DNA from: Phocoena phocoena
Lineage: Eukaryota > Chordata > Mammalia > Artiodactyla > Phocoenidae
Assembly (NCBI RefSeq): GCF_963924675.1
Contig: NC_089232.1
Location: 42,530,522-42,594,521, forward strand
DNA: 64,000 nt
Direction: 5' to 3'
The translations under genes were made by a program, and so were the position numbers. Below are positions 59,605 through 64,000 of this stretch, piece after piece. Numbering within the stretch: the first letter of the stretch is position 1; each line of letters starts with the position of its first letter. Under the pieces are notes generated by a model. The model worked only from the letters and a program-made list of their open reading frames with translations, was not told the origin of the DNA and made no database searches.

Positions 59605-59954
59605 AAATTTTTTTGTGTTTCCATTTTTATTTATTCTGCAGTGTATTCTGATTTTCTCTTTGATTTCTTCATTTTTCTTTTTTAGTAGTATGTTTTTTAG
59701 TCATCACATGTTTGTGTTTTTCCAATTTTTCCTCCTGTAATTAATTTCTAGCTTCATACTATTAGGGTCAGAAAAAAATGTTTGATATAATTTCTATCCT
59801 CTTAAGTTTGTTGAGACTTATTTTTGGCCTAGCATTCCACGTGTACTTGAAAGAATGTGAATTCTGCTGTTTTGGGATGGAATGTTCTGTAGATATCTAT
59901 TAAGTCCAACTAGTCTACTGTGTCGTTGAAGACCTCTGTTGCCTTATTGATTTT

Positions 59955-60266
59955 CTATCTGGGTGATCTGTCCACTGATGTCAGTGGTATGTTAAAGTCC
60001 CCTACTAGTATTGTATTACTGTCAGTTTCTCCCTTAAAGTCTGTTAAAGTTTGCTTTATATATTTAGATGCCCCTGTATTGGATGCATATATGTTAACAA
60101 GTGTAGAATCTTCTTGTATTGATGATCCCTTCACAGTTATATGATGACCTTCTTTGTTTTTTGTTATAGACCTTGTTTTAAAGGGTATTTTGTCTAATAT
60201 GAGTATTTCTACCTCCACTTTCTTGTCAGTTCGGTTTGCATAAAATATCTTCTTCCATCCTCTCAC
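59955..60266 (-). pseudogene. L1 ORF2 endonuclease-domain remnant
   Basis: A 103-codon frame matching the middle of the APE-like endonuclease of L1 ORF2p. GWKKIFYANRTDKK starts it, STLVNIYASNTGASKYIKQT follows, and VGDFN is the conserved metal/active-site segment. The N-terminal part with the catalytic Glu is in other frames upstream. Inactive. Confidence 0.8.
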
Positions 60267-60949
60267 TTTGTCTGTAATGTGTCTTTAGTTCTGAAGTGTG
60301 TCTCTGGTAAGCAACATATAGACAGGTCTTACTTTTTTATCTAATCAGCCACCCTATGTCTTTTGAATGGAGCATTTAGTCCATTGATGTTTAATTATTA
60401 ATAGTTATATACTTATTGCTATTTTATACTTGTTTTCTTGTTTCTGTACTTCTTTGTTCATTTCTTCTTCTTTTTGTTTCTTCCCTTGTGGTTTGGTGAT
60501 TTGCTTTAGTAGTATAATTGTGTTCCTTTCTCTCTAGTTTTTGTGTATCTATTGTAGGTTTTTGGTTTGAAAATACCATGGGGTTCAAATATGTTGACCT
60601 ACAAGTATATCTACATTTTTAAACTGGTAATCATTTAAGTTCAAACACATTCTAAAAGATCTACATTTTTTACTCCTTTCCACACATGTTGGAAACATGT
60701 TTGTGTTTCCAACAAAGATACATGCTGTGTCTTTGATGTCATATTTACATCTTCATCTTTATCACACATTCATTCTTGTAGTTGATTTTACTTTTTTATA
60801 TTTTAATCTTTGTACTAGCTCGTTTAAGTGGTTGATCCTAGCCTTTAATACATGTTTGCCTTTCCTACTTCAATTTTTCCTTTCCTATGGACTCTTACTT
60901 ATTACAGCTTTTTCTTTTCCATTTAGAGAAGATCATTTAACATTTCTTT

Positions 60950-61830
60950 TAGGGTAAGTTTAGTAATGGTGAACTCTTAGATTTTGCTTGTCTGAGAAGT
61001 TCTTTATCTCTCCTTCAATTCTAAAGTGTAATCTTATTGGGTAGAGTATCCTAGGTCACAGGTCTTTCCCTTTCAGCACTTTGAACGTAAAATGTCACTC
61101 TCTTGTGTCCTGCCAAGTTTCTGCAGAAAAATCAGCTGATAGCCTTTTGGGAATTCCCTTGTATATGACTCTTTGTTTTTTTCTCTTGCTGCCTTTAGAA
61201 TTCTCTCTTTATCTTAAAATTTTGCCATTTTACTTATGGTATGTCTTGGTGTGTGTCTGTTTGGGTTCATCTTTGTTGGGACCCTCTGTGCTACCTGTAC
61301 CTGGAAAACTGTTTTCTTCTTCAGGTATGGGAATTTTTTACTTATAATTTCATCAAATGCACCTTTGACGCTTTATCTCCCTCTTCTCCTTCTGGGACCC
61401 CTATATTCTGAATGTTGCTATGCTTGATGTTATCCCAGAGAGCTCATAAACTGTTATCACTTTTTAAATTTGTTTTTCTTTTTGCTGTTCTGACTGGGTG
61501 GTTTCCATTATTCCATCTTCTAGATCACTTATGCATTCTTCTATGTCACCAAGTCTGCTATTAACTCCTTCTAGTGTGTTTTCCATTTCAGTTATTGTAT
61601 TCATCAGTTCTGGTTGGTTCTGTTTCATATTTTCTATTTCCTTGTTACAGTTCTCACTGTGTTCATGTATTCTTTTCCCTAACTCAGTTAGCATTCTTAT
61701 TACTTATGCTTTGAATTCTTTATCTGGTAATTGTTTATTTCCATTTCATTATTTGTTTTCTCAGGGTTTTTTTCTTGTTCTTTCAATTGAGATCAATTCC
61801 TCTGTCTTTTCATTTGCTTAACTTTCTCTG
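60950..61830 (-). pseudogene. L1 ORF1 remnant
   Basis: Minus strand 61694-61464 encodes a coiled-coil part (LEGVNSRLGDIEECISDLED) of ORF1p. 61150-60950 holds degraded C-terminal-domain sequence (antisense of TGCCAAGTTTCTGCAGAAAA). Broken by several stops and shifts. Confidence 0.75.
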
Positions 61831-62486
61831 TCTATGAAATAAGTGAAACAGTTACCTATTGTGGTCTTCAAGTGGTATCCTTATGTGGGAGCATCCTTAT
61901 ACAGTCTGCATGTGCCCAGGGGCTTTGGTGGGAGAGCTGTGTCATCTCCCTTTTCCTCTGAGTCCTCTCCCAGGGACACAGGTCCCAACCTCATTACTTC
62001 TCTTCCTATGCAATTCTGTGTGGATCTTTCTTACAGCCTTGGTTGTACAGGAGTCTTTCTGCCAGTTTCCAATTAGTTTTCAGTGAGAATTTCTCTGCAT
62101 ATATATGTATTTTTGATGTGTTCGTGTGTGGAGGTGAGTTCCATGCCATCTTGATCTTCTGTCTCTCCACAAGACGTTTTAATGCTGGGGCTGATTATAT
62201 TATAAACCTGTGAGTCCCCATGAAATTCAGAACATTTTTGTTTTCCCATTGTAGCTCTCTGATTACTTTGTAAAAATATTTAAGCCAGTGTAGGAATCTG
62301 AAAATAGTTTTGATCTTGCAGGGAAGCAGAAAGCTCAGCTCAGCATTAGCAAATGGGCAAAACAATTGAATATTTCTAGTTATATACAGTGACTAGGGAG
62401 AGATAAAGAGAGGAGCTTGTCTGTCAGCTTTCTCTCTGCTGGAGGAGGAAAATCTAAAGAGTTGGAAGATTAGGCTATTATTTGTA

Positions 62487-62543
62487 TGCACACACACACA
62501 CTCTCAAGCACGCGCGTGCATGCACACACACACACACACACAC
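62487..62543. repeat. (CA)n with CGCGCGTGCATGCA core
   Basis: Two CA runs flank CACGCGCGTGCATGCACACA. Long alternating purine-pyrimidine sequence, interrupted once by CTCTCAAG. Confidence 0.95.
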
Positions 62544-63110
62544 GGTGTAGCTAAGATCTGAATCCAGAAATTGCAGGATTCCAAAAATCATATTTTCAAG
62601 TGAGGTTTCGATTAACTTAGATCTTAGTAGATCAAATACATTTGCAACTCAAAATATCATTAAACTAGTTTCATTAAGACTTAGAAATATTTTGCAGCTC
62701 AGTTTGAAAAGAGATTAAACCTATGTCTCATTAATGAAAAAATCTCACCTTGTTTGTCTTTTGATGAAGTGACATGAATCAGTTCTGTCTCCTAGTGTTG
62801 AGTTTGAAGTTTCATCCTTCATGTATCAATCAAGTCAGCCCTGAAATGGACCTACAAGCTGCATCTGGTATCTCTGCCTCAAAAACTGTTTGTTGGATAT
62901 GTTGACTTCATTAAGCAATGAAAGGGGAGCTGTGTGCTTTCATTTCTATTTGTCCATCATTATAAGGCATGTGGGAAAATAAGAAAGTTCAATAGGCATG
63001 GGATCAAAGTTGTATTTCAGAAGATGCTGAAGATGATAAGATTTTGGTTGGAGTTGGAATACATCTAATTCACAGGAGGAATTTTAATAGTATATCCTTT
63101 TATATATGTA

Positions 63111-63173
63111 TGTGCAAGTGTGTGTGTGCACACGTGAGAGAGAAAGAGAGACAGGGAGGTTGAGAGAGAGAAA
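63111..63173. repeat. (GT)n/(GA)n compound tract
   Basis: GTGTGTGTGTGCACACGTGAG followed by GAGA-rich sequence to about 63173, just before the L1 5' end. Confidence 0.85.
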
Positions 63174-63204
63174 CTGTTACTTAAAACATGTTTCCCTTGG
63201 AGAG

Positions 63205-64000
63205 GCCTTCAAGATGCCAGAGGATTAAGACGTGGAGATCACCTTCCTCCCGACAAATACATCAAAAATGCATCTACATGTGGAACAACTCCTACAGAAC
63301 ACCTACTGAACGCTGGCAGAAGACATCAGACTTCTCAAAAGGCAAGGCACTCCCCACGTACCTGGGTAGGGCCAAAGAAAAAAAGAAAAAAACAGACACA
63401 AAAGAATAGGGACAGGACCTGCACCTTTGGGAGGGAGCTGTGAAGGAGGAAAAGTTTCCACACACTAGGAAGCCCCTTCACTGGCAGGGATGGGTGGTGG
63501 TGGGGGAGCTTCAGAGCCACGGAGGAGAGCTCAGCAACAGGGGTGCAGAGAGCAAAGCAGAGAGATTCCCGCAGAGATGATCGGTGCCAACCAGCACTCA
63601 CCAATCTGAGACGCTTGTCTGCTCATCCGCTGGGGCGGGTGGGGGCTGGGAGTTGAGGCTCAGGATTCAGAGGTCAAACCCCAGGGAGAGGACTGGGTTG
63701 GCTGGGTGAAGACAGCCTGAAGGCGGCTAGTGCACCACAGCTAGCCGAGAGGGAGTCAGGGAAAGTCTGGACCTGCTGAAGAGGAAAGAGACCATTGTTT
63801 TGGGGTGCTCGAGGAGAGGGGCTTCCTTCCCCCCGTCCACAAAAGGCAGAATACTGCCTAAGCGAGGTGCAGAGACAGGCATGAGCCACGGTTATCCTCT
63901 TGGAGACCAGAGAAGGGCAGGAAATGAATGCTGCTGCCGCTGCTACCAAGAATCCTATGTGCGAGTACAGGTCACTACCCACACCCCACCCAGGAGCCTG
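63205..64000 (+). mobile_element. 5' end of a young L1, continuing beyond the window
   Basis: From about 63205 the sequence follows the 5'UTR at 14985 (GGAGATCACCTTCCTCC, CATGTGGAACAACTCCTACA, GGCAGAAGACATCAGACTTC, ACCAGCACTCACCAATCTGA). The start is altered (TTCAAGATGCCAGAGGATTA versus GGGAAGATGGCGGAAGAG), damaging the YY1-like site. Coding parts, if any, lie outside. Confidence 0.88.

Larger units (their letters stand above)
58434..62165 (-). mobile_element. L1 nearly full at its ends but lacking the RT region
   Basis: The + strand is antisense: 3'UTR from TTTTATTGGAGTAGAGTTG (58455), ORF2 end to about 59360, then a jump to the region before RT (AAACACCAGCTCTTGGTTTC, 59381), endonuclease (about 59600-60400), ORF1 (about 60950-61830) and 5'UTR start (reverse of GATCAAGATGGCATGGAACT, near 62150). 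Only RT and adjoining ORF2 are missing. A (TG)n run lies at 58926-58940. It is more diverged than the L1s at 14985 and 21974 and has a different 5'UTR. Confidence 0.85.
62166..63200. other. unique sequence with CA and GT/GA tracts
   Basis: Besides the dinucleotide tracts listed separately, no gene or repeat was recognised. Confidence 0.45.

Noticed and set aside
61081..61821. Overlapping + strand frames of 60-107 codons with membrane-like character
   Set aside because: Antisense shadows of L1 ORF1 on the minus strand.

Overview
This is mammalian nuclear DNA, almost certainly from a cetacean. The main evidence is nine copies of tRNA-derived SINEs of the CHR type (Cetacea-Hippopotamus-Ruminant). 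Six begin, in sense, with GGGCTTCCCTGGTGGCGCAG, the form I associate with whales and dolphins. Three are the GGGACTTCCCTGGTGG form. Long L1 elements of the type found in Cetartiodactyla, plus MIR, L2, MLT1/MaLR and ERV1-like LTRs, fit the same picture. I found no intact cellular gene, no convincing coding exon, no functional tRNA or rRNA gene and no CRISPR array. The window is intergenic or lies inside a large intron; the sequence alone cannot say which.

Layout. 1-2.1 kb: a coding-like but broken fragment (- strand), a solo LTR and a MIR. 2.1-5.3 kb: a 5'-inverted L1 carrying a CHR SINE. 5.3-10 kb: an old L1/HAL1 remnant, two hAT-like DNA transposon relics and mostly unique DNA. 10-13.3 kb: a scrambled L1 with two SINEs and a microsatellite. 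14.2-19 kb: an old L1 end, a SINE with perfect target-site duplications (TSDs), then a young L1 inserted at the edge of that SINE. 20-27 kb: ancient L1/HAL1 interrupted by a young minus-strand L1. 28-29.5 kb: MIR, MLT1 and L2. 30-33 kb: a decayed class-I endogenous retrovirus (minus strand) with 3' LTR, env, integrase and RT remnants. 33-46 kb: old L1 and L2 fragments, a second solo LTR and about 5 kb of nearly repeat-free DNA. 46.5-48.2 kb: a hAT copy with perfect 8-bp TSDs, MLT1 and MIR. 49.7-51.2 kb: two LTRs. 52-55 kb: old L1, a SINE, a strong hairpin element and MIR. 55-58.4 kb: unique AT-rich DNA. 58.4-62.2 kb: a minus-strand L1 that has lost its RT domain. 63.2-64 kb: the 5' end of a young L1 that runs off the window.

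There is no operon or pathway to describe. The biology is the history of retrotransposition: nested insertions, twin-priming inversions, internal deletions and tandem duplications. The best leads are two young L1s with complementary internal deletions (one keeps the RT part of ORF2, the other keeps ORF1), a scrambled L1 with its own 5'UTR piece trapped between inverted and direct parts, a perfect 25-bp-arm hairpin element near 53.9 kb, and a poly(T)-only insertion with 15-bp flanking repeats near 42.2 kb. Family names come from remembered consensus features, not from a database search; all boundaries are approximate unless a TSD is stated.
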